A stretch of 64,000 nt of DNA from NCBI RefSeq assembly GCF_030269685.1, contig NZ_BSTT01000008.1:186001-250000 (forward strand), given 5' to 3'. The DNA is from Actinomycetospora sp. NBRC 106378. GTDB lineage: Bacteria > Actinomycetota > Actinomycetes > Mycobacteriales > Pseudonocardiaceae. The notes under the pieces were generated by a model that was given only the letters and a program-made list of their open reading frames with translations, had not been told where the DNA came from and ran no database searches. A program made the position numbers and the translations under genes. Positions within the stretch are counted from its first letter, which is position 1; the number at the start of each line of letters is the position of its first letter. Shown here piece after piece: positions 31,809 to 39,750 of the stretch.

Positions 31809-32588
31809 GTGAGGAACCCCCTCAACCGCATCCGCCGCCTCCGTCGGGAAGCCGCCAACCGGCGCGACGTCCTCGCGCACGTGCCGCCCGGGCCACCGAC
31901 CCACAACATCCGCGACGTGGGCGGGCTGCCGACCGTCGACGGCCGCCGCACCCGGCCCGGGATCCTGCTGCGCGGGGACGCGCCGTTCGCCGACGACGGG
32001 CCCGGCTCCCCGGGCTGGCCGGAGGGGCTCGCCTGGCCGCCCGGGGTCGCGGTGGACCTGCGCAGCGAGCGCGAGCTCGACCACCCCTACCCGCTCGCGG
32101 ACACCCGCTGGGTGCACCTGTCGATGATCGACGCGCTCGACCCGACGGTCCTCGCCCGGGACGAGAACGACCGGCTGCCCACCGACCAGCTCTACCTCGC
32201 GCTCCTCGACGCCGCGCCGTCCTGGCTGCCGACGCTGTTCGACGCCGTCCTCGACGGCCCCCACCCGGTCCTCGTGCACTGCGCGGCGGGCAAGGACCGG
32301 ACCGGGGTGTCGGTCGCGGTCCTGCTCCGACTCGCCGGGGTCACCCGGGCCGCCGTCGACGCCGACTTCACCCGCACCAACGCCCGCCGGATCGGGCTGC
32401 AGCGGCGCCTGGAACGGCGGCCGCTGCTGCGGCCCGGCGTCGTGCCGGCCGGGGACATCGGAGTGACCCGCGAGCACCTCCTCGGGGTGCTCGACCGGCT
32501 CGACGGCGACGGCGCGCGGGAGGTCGCCCGCGCCGCGGGTCTGTCCGACGACCGGGTGGAGCAGTGGCGTGCACTGCTGGTGGAGTAG
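31809..32588 (+). CDS. Protein-tyrosine phosphatase-like protein (PtpB / Y_phosphatase3 type)
   Basis: 259 aa from GTG 31809. It matches the mycobacterial PtpB-like family: NIRDVGGLPTVDGRRTRPGILLRGDAP near the start (shown in part NIRDVGGLPT), VDLRSERELD, and the active-site loop VLVHCAAGKDRTGVS with Cys and Arg of CX5R; the Lys-Asp inside the loop is typical of this family and gives phosphoinositide as well as tyrosine activity. The C-terminal helical part GVTREHLLGVLDRLD is the usual Tyr-phosphatase-3 tail. Likely cytosolic or secreted without a Sec signal. Confidence 0.9.
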   Translation: MRNPLNRIRRLRREAANRRDVLAHVPPGPPTHNIRDVGGLPTVDGRRTRPGILLRGDAPFADDGPGSPGWPEGLAWPPGVAVDLRSERELDHPYPLADTRWVHLSMIDALDPTVLARDENDRLPTDQLYLALLDAAPSWLPTLFDAVLDGPHPVLVHCAAGKDRTGVSVAVLLRLAGVTRAAVDADFTRTNARRIGLQRRLERRPLLRPGVVPAGDIGVTREHLLGVLDRLDGDGAREVARAAGLSDDRVEQWRALLVE

Positions 32589-32718
32589 CCGCCCGGCACG
32601 CTGTGGTCGGCCACAAAGTCCGCCCCGACAACGCTGGGGCGCACGACAGTGCCCGCGCCGCCGACGGTCAGGAAACTGGACCGTGAACCGGCTCGACGCA
32701 CCCCCAGGAGTGGACCTC

Positions 32719-32898
32719 ATGACGACCCCCGCGACCTGTCCCTGCTGCGGGGTCGTGGTCATGCCGGACGAGATGGCCTACGACTTCGCCGGCGAGACCG
32801 TCGAGTCGTTGACCCGCGAGGTCACCTACCTGCGCGAGACCGTTGCCCGGCTGCGCGCGGCGGTGCACAGCACCACGCCGCGCCCGGTTGCCGTCTGA
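32719..32898 (+). CDS. Small CxCC zinc-site / coiled-coil protein
   Basis: 59 aa from ATG 32719 with CAGGAG 9 nt upstream. The N-terminus TTPATCPCCGVVVMPDEMAY has a CPCC knuckle that could bind zinc with another ligand or by dimerisation, and the rest is a predicted helix/coiled coil (TVESLTREVTYLRETVARLR). No family recognised. The convergent SDR gene ends 3 nt away. Codon usage and ribosome site support it as a real gene. Confidence 0.6.
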   Translation: MTTPATCPCCGVVVMPDEMAYDFAGETVESLTREVTYLRETVARLRAAVHSTTPRPVAV

Positions 32899-32901
32899 GC
32901 C

Positions 32902-33651
32902 CTACCGTTCCTGCTCGGTGGGGCGCACGAGCATCTCGTGGACGGCCACCCCGCGGGGGCGGGACACCATGTAGACGACGGCGTCGGCGATGGCCGCGGG
33001 ATCGAGCGCCCGGTACTCGGAGGCGCCCCGGGCGTCCGGGGCGAACTCCGCCCCGCTCGTGGTCATCTCCGAGGTGACGATGCCGGGTTCGACGAGTCCG
33101 ACGCGGACGTGCCGCTCCGCCAGCTCCACCCGCAGCGCCTCGGAGAAGGCACCGACGCCGTGTTTGGTGGCCGCGTAGACGTTGCTCGCCGGCCCCGGGA
33201 CCTTGCGGCCCGCGATGGAGCTGATCGACACGAGATCGGCCACCCCGCGCGGCCCGGTGGCCGCCTCGACCAGATGCGGCAGCGCCGCGTGGCTGGTGGC
33301 GAGCACGGCGGTGAGGTTGACCTCGACCATGCGCCGCCACTCGGCGAGGTCCGCGTCCAGGGCGGGCGACCAGGCGCCGTAGCCGGCGTTGTTCACGAGG
33401 ACCCCGATGCCGCCGTGGTCCGCGGCGACCCGGTCGATCGCGCCGCGGACCGCATCGTCGTCGGTGACGTCGGCCTCGATCGCGACCACGGCGTCGCCCA
33501 GTTCGGCGGCGAGTGTCTCCAGCCGGTCCCGACGGCGGGCGAGCGCGGCCACGGTTGCGCCATGCGCCACCAGCGCGCGCGTGACGGCCTCGCCGATCCC
33601 GCTCGACGCCCCCGTCACCACCGCGGTCGTCCCCTGCAACCGATCACCCAT
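32902..33651 (-). CDS. Short-chain dehydrogenase/reductase, paralogue of the gene at 10785
   Basis: 249 aa. VTGASSGIGEAVTRALVAHG, VLVNNAGYGAWSP, catalytic ISSIAGRKVPGPASNVYAAT then K, and VVYMVSRPRGVAVHEMLVRP. Very similar along its whole length to the SDR at 10785-11522, so the two arose by duplication. YdfG-like NADP oxidoreductase; substrate unknown. ATG 33651. It is separated by 62 nt from the methyltransferase-MTHFR fusion gene upstream, which is on the same strand and may be co-transcribed. Confidence 0.88.
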   Translation of the reverse strand: MGDRLQGTTAVVTGASSGIGEAVTRALVAHGATVAALARRRDRLETLAAELGDAVVAIEADVTDDDAVRGAIDRVAADHGGIGVLVNNAGYGAWSPALDADLAEWRRMVEVNLTAVLATSHAALPHLVEAATGPRGVADLVSISSIAGRKVPGPASNVYAATKHGVGAFSEALRVELAERHVRVGLVEPGIVTSEMTTSGAEFAPDARGASEYRALDPAAIADAVVYMVSRPRGVAVHEMLVRPTEQER

Positions 33652-33713
33652 GGACCCACCTCAGCAGCTCTCCGACCGCCGTGCGCGCCGGACCGACCCG
33701 CCGCCCCCGTACG

Positions 33714-35642
33714 TCACGACCGACCGCCGACACCCGCCGCCGTGAGCACCCGGCCGAGACGGGTGACCGCCTCGCCGAGCAGGGCGGGCGGACCGGGGCG
33801 CCGCACGACGATGCCCTCGACCAGGCCCTCGGCCAGGGCCTCGGCCGCGAGGTCCGCGGCGAGGTCCAGGCCCGGGGCCGGGTCCTCACCGGCCGCGCGG
33901 ACGCGGGCCAGGACGTGGTCGGGCAGCACGACGTCGGGCACCTCGTGGGCCAGGTGCTCGGCCTCCGCGTACCCCGAGAGCGGGGCGAGCGAGAGCAGGA
34001 CGGGGACCTTCGTCCCGATCCCGCCGAGCACCCGGCGGAGCCGGTCGAGCTCGTAGACCGGGCGGGTCACGAGGAACTCGGCGCCCGCCTCCACCTTGAG
34101 CCGGACCCGGTGCATCTCGCGCTCGAGGTCGTCGGTGCCCGGGGTCACCCGCACCCCCACGCGGAAGGGCGCGGGCGCGAGCCGCAGGCCGTCCGTGTCC
34201 ACCCCGGCCGCCAGCGACGCGGCCAGCCCGACCAGGCCCACCGCGTCGACCTCCCACACCCCGTCGCGCACCGCGCGATCGGCGTGCACCGGCGGGTTCC
34301 CGGTCTCGGTGACGATCGTGTGCAGCCCGAGGGCGTCGAGCCCGAGCAGGTCGGCCTGCAGGGCCATCCGGCTGCTGTTCCAGCTGGTCACGGTGCACGC
34401 GACGTCTGCGTCGAGGACCTCGTGCAGCCCCGCCGCCACCCCGGCCGTCGTGGTCCGGCGGCGGCGTGTGCGCTCCCGGCCGGCCCACAGTGCCGCCGCT
34501 CCCGCGGCGAGCGCGGCGCGCCCGCGGGCGACGTGCACGTCGAGGTCGTCCGCGCCCGGGGCGGTCACCTCCGCGACGAGCAGCGGGGTGCGCCGTGGTG
34601 CGTCCAGCCAGCGGGCGACGGCGCCGCGGCCGGGGCCCTCTGCTCGTGCCGTCGGTGGCAGGAAAGCGTCGTTGCTGTCATCCCGTGACAGCAACGACGC
34701 TTTCCTGCCGGCGGGGAGGGGGAGGGGCGCTGCCACGGGCTCGTCCACGACGGGGCCCCGCGACAGCTCCGCCGCGGCGGCCGCCACGTGCGCGGGCGTG
34801 GTGCCGCAACAACCCCCGACGAGCCGGGCGCCCGCCGCCACGTACCGCGCCGCGTAGCGCCCGAAGTGCGCGGCGTCGGAGGCGAAGCGGACGCTCCGGT
34901 CGGACACGACGTGGGGGAGCCCGGCGTTGGGCAGGGCGGTCACCGCGATCCCGTCCGGCACGGCTGCCACGAGCCGGCGGACGACCGTCAGCAGGCCCTG
35001 CGGCCCGAGCGTGCAGTTCGTGCCGAGGGCGACCGGACCGAGCGCCCCGACGACGCGCGCGACCTCCTCGGGGGTCTCCCCGAGCGTCGTCACCGGCCCG
35101 CCGTCCTCCTCGACGAACGTCGCCTGCGCGATCACCGGCAGGTCGGTCGCCTCGCGGACGGCCAGGACCGCCTCGGCGAGCTCCTCGGCGTGGGCGAACG
35201 TCTCGCACACCAGCAGGTCCACCCCGCCCTCGGCGAGCGCGGCGGCCTGCTCGCGGATCGCGGCACGGACGGCGGACGGTTCGACCGGCCCCGCGAGTCG
35301 CGGCGACGTGGCGGGCGAGATCGAGCCCGCGACGAAGGCCGGACGGGCGGTGTCGTCGCGCGCCTCCCGGGCCAGCCGCGCGGCGTCGACGTTGATCTCG
35401 TGGACGCGGCGCGCCAGGCCGTGGCGGGCCAGACGCAGGCGGCTCGCGCCGTAGGTGTGGGTCTGGATCAGCTCGGCCCCGGCGTCGAGGTAGCGCCGGT
35501 GCAGGGCTCCGACCAGCTCGGGCGCGAGCAGCACGAGCTCGCTCACCGCGCCCTCGGCGCGGGCCCCGGTCGCCTGCGCCAACGTGCCCATCGCGCCGTC
35601 GCCGAGCAGGGTGCCCGCGGCGAGGGCCTCCGCGACGTTCAC
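33714..35642 (-). CDS. Bifunctional homocysteine S-methyltransferase / methylenetetrahydrofolate reductase fusion
   Basis: 642 aa from GTG 35642. The N-terminal domain (1-300) is a zinc-dependent homocysteine methyltransferase: LLGDGAMGTLAQATGA, ELIQTHTYGASRLRL, the zinc Cys in ALGTNCTLGPQGL and the Cys pair in LVGGCCGTTPAH. The C-terminal domain (about 345-640) is a MetF-like TIM barrel: VAEVTAPGADDLDVHVARG, WNSSRMALQADLLGLDALGL, GAEFLVTRPVYELDRL. This is the YitJ-type fusion that makes methyl-THF and passes the methyl group to homocysteine. The linker (residues 312-329, GRKASLLSRDDSNDAFLP) is encoded by an intact copy of the 57-bp palindromic repeat. The start overlaps the PucR stop (GTGA). 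Confidence 0.9.
   Translation of the reverse strand: MNVAEALAAGTLLGDGAMGTLAQATGARAEGAVSELVLLAPELVGALHRRYLDAGAELIQTHTYGASRLRLARHGLARRVHEINVDAARLAREARDDTARPAFVAGSISPATSPRLAGPVEPSAVRAAIREQAAALAEGGVDLLVCETFAHAEELAEAVLAVREATDLPVIAQATFVEEDGGPVTTLGETPEEVARVVGALGPVALGTNCTLGPQGLLTVVRRLVAAVPDGIAVTALPNAGLPHVVSDRSVRFASDAAHFGRYAARYVAAGARLVGGCCGTTPAHVAAAAAELSRGPVVDEPVAAPLPLPAGRKASLLSRDDSNDAFLPPTARAEGPGRGAVARWLDAPRRTPLLVAEVTAPGADDLDVHVARGRAALAAGAAALWAGRERTRRRRTTTAGVAAGLHEVLDADVACTVTSWNSSRMALQADLLGLDALGLHTIVTETGNPPVHADRAVRDGVWEVDAVGLVGLAASLAAGVDTDGLRLAPAPFRVGVRVTPGTDDLEREMHRVRLKVEAGAEFLVTRPVYELDRLRRVLGGIGTKVPVLLSLAPLSGYAEAEHLAHEVPDVVLPDHVLARVRAAGEDPAPGLDLAADLAAEALAEGLVEGIVVRRPGPPALLGEAVTRLGRVLTAAGVGGRS
34655..34709. 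repeat. Palindromic repeat A, copy 2, in frame inside a coding gene
   Basis: Left arm 34655-34677 matches the consensus GTGGCAGGAAAGCGTCGTTG-CTG exactly; loop 34678-34688 (11 nt); right arm 34689-34709 complementary over 21 nt. It is read on the minus strand without a frame break as Gly312-Pro329 of the methyltransferase-MTHFR fusion, between the two catalytic domains. Confidence 0.93.
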
Positions 35643-36955
35643 GGGGTGTCGGCGCCGTCGGTGGCGTCGTCCATGTAGCCGAGGATCTCCAGCGCGACCT
35701 GGGCGGCGAGCCGGTCGGAGTAGTGGTCGAGGACGAGCCCGGACAGCTCCTCCGCGCGCCGCAACCGGTAGCCCACGGTGTTGGGGTGCACCCGGAGCGC
35801 CCGGGCGGTGCGCTGCGGGCTGCCGTCCTCGCGGAAGTAGCGGGCCAGGGTCCGGACGAGCTCACCGGCCCGCTCCGAGGACCCGTCCACCAGCCGCCCG
35901 AGGACCTCGCGGGCGAAGACGCGGGCGTCCTCGGGGTCGGGGACCTGCAGCAGGAGCCGGTGCACCCCGAGGTCCTCGAAGCGCACGAGGCGGCCCTCGC
36001 GGCCGAGGCGGCGGGCCGCCTCCACCGTGCGGCGGGCCTGGTCGTAGGAGCGCGCGAGGCCCGCGAGGTCGTCGACCGCCCGCCCCAGCCCGACCGTCAG
36101 CGGCCACGGACCGCCCCCGCGCACGAGCCCCGACGCGACCCGCTCCGCCAGCTCGCCCGGGTCGACGCCCTCGGGCACGACCGCCACCAGCTCGCTGTCG
36201 CGCAGGACCGCCGGCACGTCCGGGACGAGGCGGGCGAGCCGGTCGCGGGCGGTGGCGAGCAGACCGGCACCCGACGCACCGTCGGGAACGAGCACCAGCA
36301 CGCGCGCGCCCGGGACGTCGAGCCCGAGGTGCTCCGCCCACTGCGCCGCCTCGCTCGTGGAGCGGGCGCGGCCGAGCAGCAACCCGGAGAGCAGGTCGTC
36401 GCGGACCTGACCGGCGGCCGCCGCGAGCACCCGCTCGCGGCCGAGGAGCACGCCGACGATCGTGGCCGCGTGCTCTGCGGCGAGCAGCAGGACGTCGTCG
36501 GCCGCGCTGCCGTCGAGCGCCGCGGGCCGCGACCGGTGCGCGGGGTCCTCCTCGGCCACGAGGACCGCGGCGTTCTCCCCCGCGACCTCGACCGGCACGA
36601 CGACCCGCACCCACGTGCCGCGGCCCGGGACGCGCACCGCCCGCCCGCCGCGGTGCACCGCGTCGAGCACCCGGCACCACCGCGGCTCCGCGAGCTCGGC
36701 GCGCAGCACCGCCGCGGCGCGCGTCTCGTCCACCCCGGGTGCGGACGCCGCGAGCACGGTCCGCGACTCGTCCGCGCTGACCACCGCGGCGACCGCCCCG
36801 AGCTGGGCCGCCAGCAACCGCGTCACGGCCACCGGCCCGTCGTCGGCCGCCGCGAGCCCCGAGATCCGGCGGTGGAGCAGCACCAGCCCGCGCAGCGTCT
36901 CGGCGGGCGGATCGGTCACCGCGCGCCGTGTACCCGTCGGGACCTGGTCCGCCAC
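35639..36955 (-). CDS. PucR-family transcriptional regulator (CdaR/GGDEF-like and C-terminal helix-turn-helix)
   Basis: About 438 aa. The start is uncertain: GTG 36955 is used, with GTG 36919 (VTDPPAETLRGLVLLHRRIS) and 36961 also possible; none has a good ribosome site. The N-terminal part is GAF-like, then a GGDEF-like middle domain (LTVGLGRAVDDLAGLARSYD, RLGREGRLVRFEDLGVHRLL), and a HTH_30 domain: LVRTLARYFREDGSPQRTARA and LRVHPNTVGYRLRRAEELSG. Such proteins activate purine, GABA or other amine/nitrogen catabolic genes. Here it is translationally coupled to the methionine-cycle fusion gene, so one-carbon metabolism is a plausible target. It is divergent from wrbA. Confidence 0.87.
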   Translation of the reverse strand: MADQVPTGTRRAVTDPPAETLRGLVLLHRRISGLAAADDGPVAVTRLLAAQLGAVAAVVSADESRTVLAASAPGVDETRAAAVLRAELAEPRWCRVLDAVHRGGRAVRVPGRGTWVRVVVPVEVAGENAAVLVAEEDPAHRSRPAALDGSAADDVLLLAAEHAATIVGVLLGRERVLAAAAGQVRDDLLSGLLLGRARSTSEAAQWAEHLGLDVPGARVLVLVPDGASGAGLLATARDRLARLVPDVPAVLRDSELVAVVPEGVDPGELAERVASGLVRGGGPWPLTVGLGRAVDDLAGLARSYDQARRTVEAARRLGREGRLVRFEDLGVHRLLLQVPDPEDARVFAREVLGRLVDGSSERAGELVRTLARYFREDGSPQRTARALRVHPNTVGYRLRRAEELSGLVLDHYSDRLAAQVALEILGYMDDATDGADTP

Positions 36956-37030
36956 CGCCACCGGTCCAGTGTGCCGCGAGCGGGCGTGCGCGAGAGAGTG
37001 ATCACCACACTCCGTCGAGAAGGGGGCCCC

Positions 37031-37630
37031 GTGGCCAACATCGCCGTCGTCTTCTACTCCGCCACCGGCAACGTCGCCGCTCTCGCCGAGGCGCTCGCCG
37101 AGGGCGCGCGGGGGGCGGGCGCGGAGGTCCGCGTGCGCCCGGTCGCCGAGCGCGCGCCACGCGAGGCGATCGAGGCCAACCGCCGGTGGAAGGCGTGGGT
37201 GGACGACAACCCCTACGACACCGTGGCCTCCCTCGACGACCTCGACTGGGCCGACGGGATCGCCCTCGGCAGCCCGACGCGGTTCGGCGGCGCCGCCGAG
37301 CAGCTCAAGTCGTTCCTCGACACCACCGGCGGGCTGTGGGCGCAGGGCAAGCTCGCGGACAAGGTCGGGACCTCGTTCACCTCGGCCTCGACCGGGCACG
37401 GCGGGCTGGAGACCACCACCGTCGCGATGAACATGACCTTCTACCACTGGGGCACGCTGATCATGCCCCTCGGCTACGCGGCCGACCCGTCGCTGATGTC
37501 GTCCGGGAACCCCTACGGCGCGTCCTGGGTGTCGCGGTCCTCCGCGGCTCCCGACGACGAGGCACTCGGCGCCGCCCGCGTGCAGGGGACGCGGCTGGCC
37601 CAGGTGGCGGCGAAGCTCTCGGGGTCCTGA
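37031..37630 (+). CDS. wrbA: NAD(P)H:quinone oxidoreductase, WrbA type
   Basis: 199 aa from GTG 37031 with GAAGGGGG 6-8 nt upstream. A flavodoxin-fold enzyme: FMN phosphate loop VVFYSATGNVAALAEA, GSPTRFGGAAEQLKSFLDTT, and SFTSASTGHGGLETT, then MPLGYAADP with the WrbA insert. It reduces quinones by two electrons and protects against oxidative stress. Its stop is followed by a palindromic repeat and then the convergent ABC permease gene. Confidence 0.93.
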   Translation: MANIAVVFYSATGNVAALAEALAEGARGAGAEVRVRPVAERAPREAIEANRRWKAWVDDNPYDTVASLDDLDWADGIALGSPTRFGGAAEQLKSFLDTTGGLWAQGKLADKVGTSFTSASTGHGGLETTTVAMNMTFYHWGTLIMPLGYAADPSLMSSGNPYGASWVSRSSAAPDDEALGAARVQGTRLAQVAAKLSGS

Positions 37631-37636
37631 TCCCTG

Positions 37637-37689
37637 ATGGCAGGAAAGCGTCGTTGCTGTCAGCCAGTGGCAGCAACGACGCTTTCCTG
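37637..37689. repeat. Palindromic repeat A, copy 3 (convergent junction)
   Basis: Left arm 37637-37659 (ATGGCAGGAAAGCGTCGTTG-CTG), 11-nt loop, right arm 37671-37689 (CAGCAACGACGCTTTCCTG); the outer four positions of the right arm have decayed. Between wrbA (ends 37630) and the ABC permease gene (ends 37704). Confidence 0.92.
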
Positions 37690-37703
37690 ACGGCGGGTGG
37701 GGC

Positions 37704-38510
37704 TCAGTCCAGCGCGCGCCGCACGAACCCCCGGATCCCGATGGCCCCGAACAGCACGCACGCGAACACCAGCGCCGCGAGACACAGCCACGCCGGCAGG
37801 TGCGGGATCTGCGGGGTCAGCGCGCCGCGCAGACCCTCCGCCACGTACGTGATCGGGTTCAGCGCGCAGATCACCTGGAACCAGCGCAGCGACCCGATCT
37901 GCAGGAACGGGAACTGCGTGGACCCGGTGAACAGCAGCGGCGTGATCACCACGGCGAACACGATGTTGATCCGCCGTGGGCTGACCAGCGTGCCGATGAC
38001 CAGTCCGGACGCGCCGCCCGCGAGCGCCCCGAGCACCAGCAGCAGCGCCGACAGCGGCAGGCCGGCGAGATTCCACGAGACCTCGTCGAGCACGAGGTAG
38101 CCCACCGGGATCATCACCAGCGAGCCGATCAGGCCGCGGATCGCGCCGAACACGATCTTCTCGACCGCGACCATCCGCGTGGACAGCGGCGCGAGCAGCC
38201 GGTCCTCGATCTCCTTGGTGTAGCTGAAGTCGATCACCAGCGGCAGCGCGACGGCCTGCACGGCGACGAGGAAAGCGTTGAGCGCGAGCAGGCCCGGCAG
38301 CAGCAGCTGGGCGTAGCCGGGCGCGATGTAGCCGAGCTCGGAGAGGACCTTCCCGAACACGAAGAGCAGGAAGAACGGCTGGACGAGCACCTGCGAGATG
38401 AAGCTGCCGAGCTCCTTGCCGGTGACCGCGACGTCGCGGCCCAGCACTCCGAGGAACGCCCGGCCCGGGGACACGCGGCGGAACGGTTCGGTCGTGGTCA
38501 CGGCGGTCAC
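37704..38510 (-). CDS. ABC-2 type transporter permease
   Basis: 268 aa from GTG 38510, which overlaps the ATPase gene stop (GTGA). Six hydrophobic helices and the ABC-2 family block LVIDFSYTKEIEDRLLAPLS, VVITPLLFTGSTQFPFLQI and ICALNPITYVAEGLRGAL. Together with the ATPase it forms a DrrAB-like exporter, of the class used for drug, polyketide or lipid export. Substrate unknown. Confidence 0.9.
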   Translation of the reverse strand: MTAVTTTEPFRRVSPGRAFLGVLGRDVAVTGKELGSFISQVLVQPFFLLFVFGKVLSELGYIAPGYAQLLLPGLLALNAFLVAVQAVALPLVIDFSYTKEIEDRLLAPLSTRMVAVEKIVFGAIRGLIGSLVMIPVGYLVLDEVSWNLAGLPLSALLLVLGALAGGASGLVIGTLVSPRRINIVFAVVITPLLFTGSTQFPFLQIGSLRWFQVICALNPITYVAEGLRGALTPQIPHLPAWLCLAALVFACVLFGAIGIRGFVRRALD

Positions 38511-39517
38511 CGCAGCCCCCTCCCGGTCAGGTCGATGAAGACGTCCTCCAGCGTGGGCTCGCCGAGCCCGACGTCGGAGACGTGGCCACCCGCCGTCGTG
38601 ACCTCCTCCAGCAGCCCTGGCAGGGCCGCGCCGGCCTCGCCGTCGACGCGGATCCGGAGCCGGGCGGGCCCGTCGTCGGGAATGGCGAGCACCTCGGCCC
38701 CGGCCGTCCCGCGGACCGCGGAGAGCCGGCCGCGCAGGTGCTCGGGGTCGAGGCCGGTGACGTCGAGGTCGACGGTGGCGGAGCCGGAGAGTCCGGCGAC
38801 GAGGTTCGCGGGCGTGTCGAGCTTGAGCAGCTCGCCGTGGTCGACGATGCCGACGCGGTCGGAGAGCTTGGCCGCCTCGTCCATGTCGTGGGTGGTGAGC
38901 ACGATCGTCACGCCGTTCGCGGCGAGCTCGGCGACCCGGTCGTGGACGAACAGGCGCGCCTGCGGGTCCAGCCCGGTGGAGGGTTCGTCGAGGAAGAGCA
39001 CGCGCGGGCCGTGCATCAGGCCGCGGGCGATGATCAGCCGCTGGGCCTGGCCGCCGGAGAGCTCGTCGGGGTTGGTGTGGGCCTTGTCGGTCAGGCCCAT
39101 GCGCTCGAGCAGCTCGTCGGCGAGCGGACCGCGCCGGGCCCGCGGCACCCCGTGGTACGCCGCGTGCCAGACGAGGTTGCCCTTGGCGTCCAGGCTGCGG
39201 TCCAGGTTGGGACGCTGCGGGACGACGCCGATGACCGACCGGGCGCCGACCGGATCCCCCGCGACGTCGATGCCCGTGACGGCGGCGTACCCCGAGGTCT
39301 TGCGGACCCGGGTGGTGAGCACCCCGATCGTCGTCGTCTTGCCCGCGCCGTTCGGGCCGAGGAGGCCGAACACCTCGCCGGGCGCCACGGCGAAGGAGAT
39401 GCCGTCGACCGCGTTGACCTTCGCCTTGGGGTAGCGCTTCACCAGGTCGGTGACCTCGACGGCGGCCGCGGCGGGCCGTCCGGTCCCGGTGGGGGTGAGC
39501 TGCGTCTGGGTCGACAC
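38507..39517 (-). CDS. ABC transporter ATP-binding protein (DrrA/NatA-like)
   Basis: 336 aa from GTG 39517 (VSTQTQLTPTG). Walker A LLGPNGAGKTTTIGVL, signature ELSGGQAQRLIIARGL, Walker B VLFLDEPSTGLDP, H-loop LTTHDMDEA. The C-terminal 90 residues form the DrrA-type extension ending in EPTLEDVFIDLTGRGLR. It is the ATPase partner of the coupled permease gene downstream. A 115-bp palindrome lies upstream of it and isolates it from the decarboxylase-like gene. Confidence 0.92.
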   Translation of the reverse strand: MSTQTQLTPTGTGRPAAAAVEVTDLVKRYPKAKVNAVDGISFAVAPGEVFGLLGPNGAGKTTTIGVLTTRVRKTSGYAAVTGIDVAGDPVGARSVIGVVPQRPNLDRSLDAKGNLVWHAAYHGVPRARRGPLADELLERMGLTDKAHTNPDELSGGQAQRLIIARGLMHGPRVLFLDEPSTGLDPQARLFVHDRVAELAANGVTIVLTTHDMDEAAKLSDRVGIVDHGELLKLDTPANLVAGLSGSATVDLDVTGLDPEHLRGRLSAVRGTAGAEVLAIPDDGPARLRIRVDGEAGAALPGLLEEVTTAGGHVSDVGLGEPTLEDVFIDLTGRGLR

Positions 39518-39626
39518 GTGCCGCGACGCTACGCGGAGATCGTGGGGCGGGGCATCTCGATACCGGGTGAGCACGCTCGTGAGGGTGCGAGCTCACCCAC
39601 GGTTGAGGTCAAGCCGCGACCCGTGA

Positions 39627-39741
39627 GCGCGAGGGGAACCTTCACGCCACAAGAGCGCTCGGTTCTTCCCCTCACGCGCGACTGGCCCATTCGCGAGGGG
39701 AGGATTCGAGCGCTCTTATGGCGCGAGGGTTCCCCTCACGC
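39627..39741. repeat. 115-bp near-perfect palindrome
   Basis: Arms 39627-39681 and 39691-39741 are complementary over about 51 positions with roughly eight mismatches and a 4-nt indel; conserved blocks are GAGGGGAACC, AAGAGCGCTC and CCCCTC. The half-sites themselves contain GAGGGGAA and TTCCCCTC, so smaller hairpins can also form. A further short inverted repeat, GGTGAGC...GCTCACC, is at 39566-39597. The element lies between two minus-strand genes, just past the stop at 39751. It is longer than a normal terminator and looks like a small MITE-like or REP-pair element. Confidence 0.85.
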
Positions 39742-39750
39742 CGGAAGGGC

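Noticed and set aside
34655-34709. Split of the methyltransferase-MTHFR gene into two genes at the palindrome
   Set aside because: The frame runs straight through, there is no start codon with a ribosome site just after it, and such fusions are known (YitJ type).
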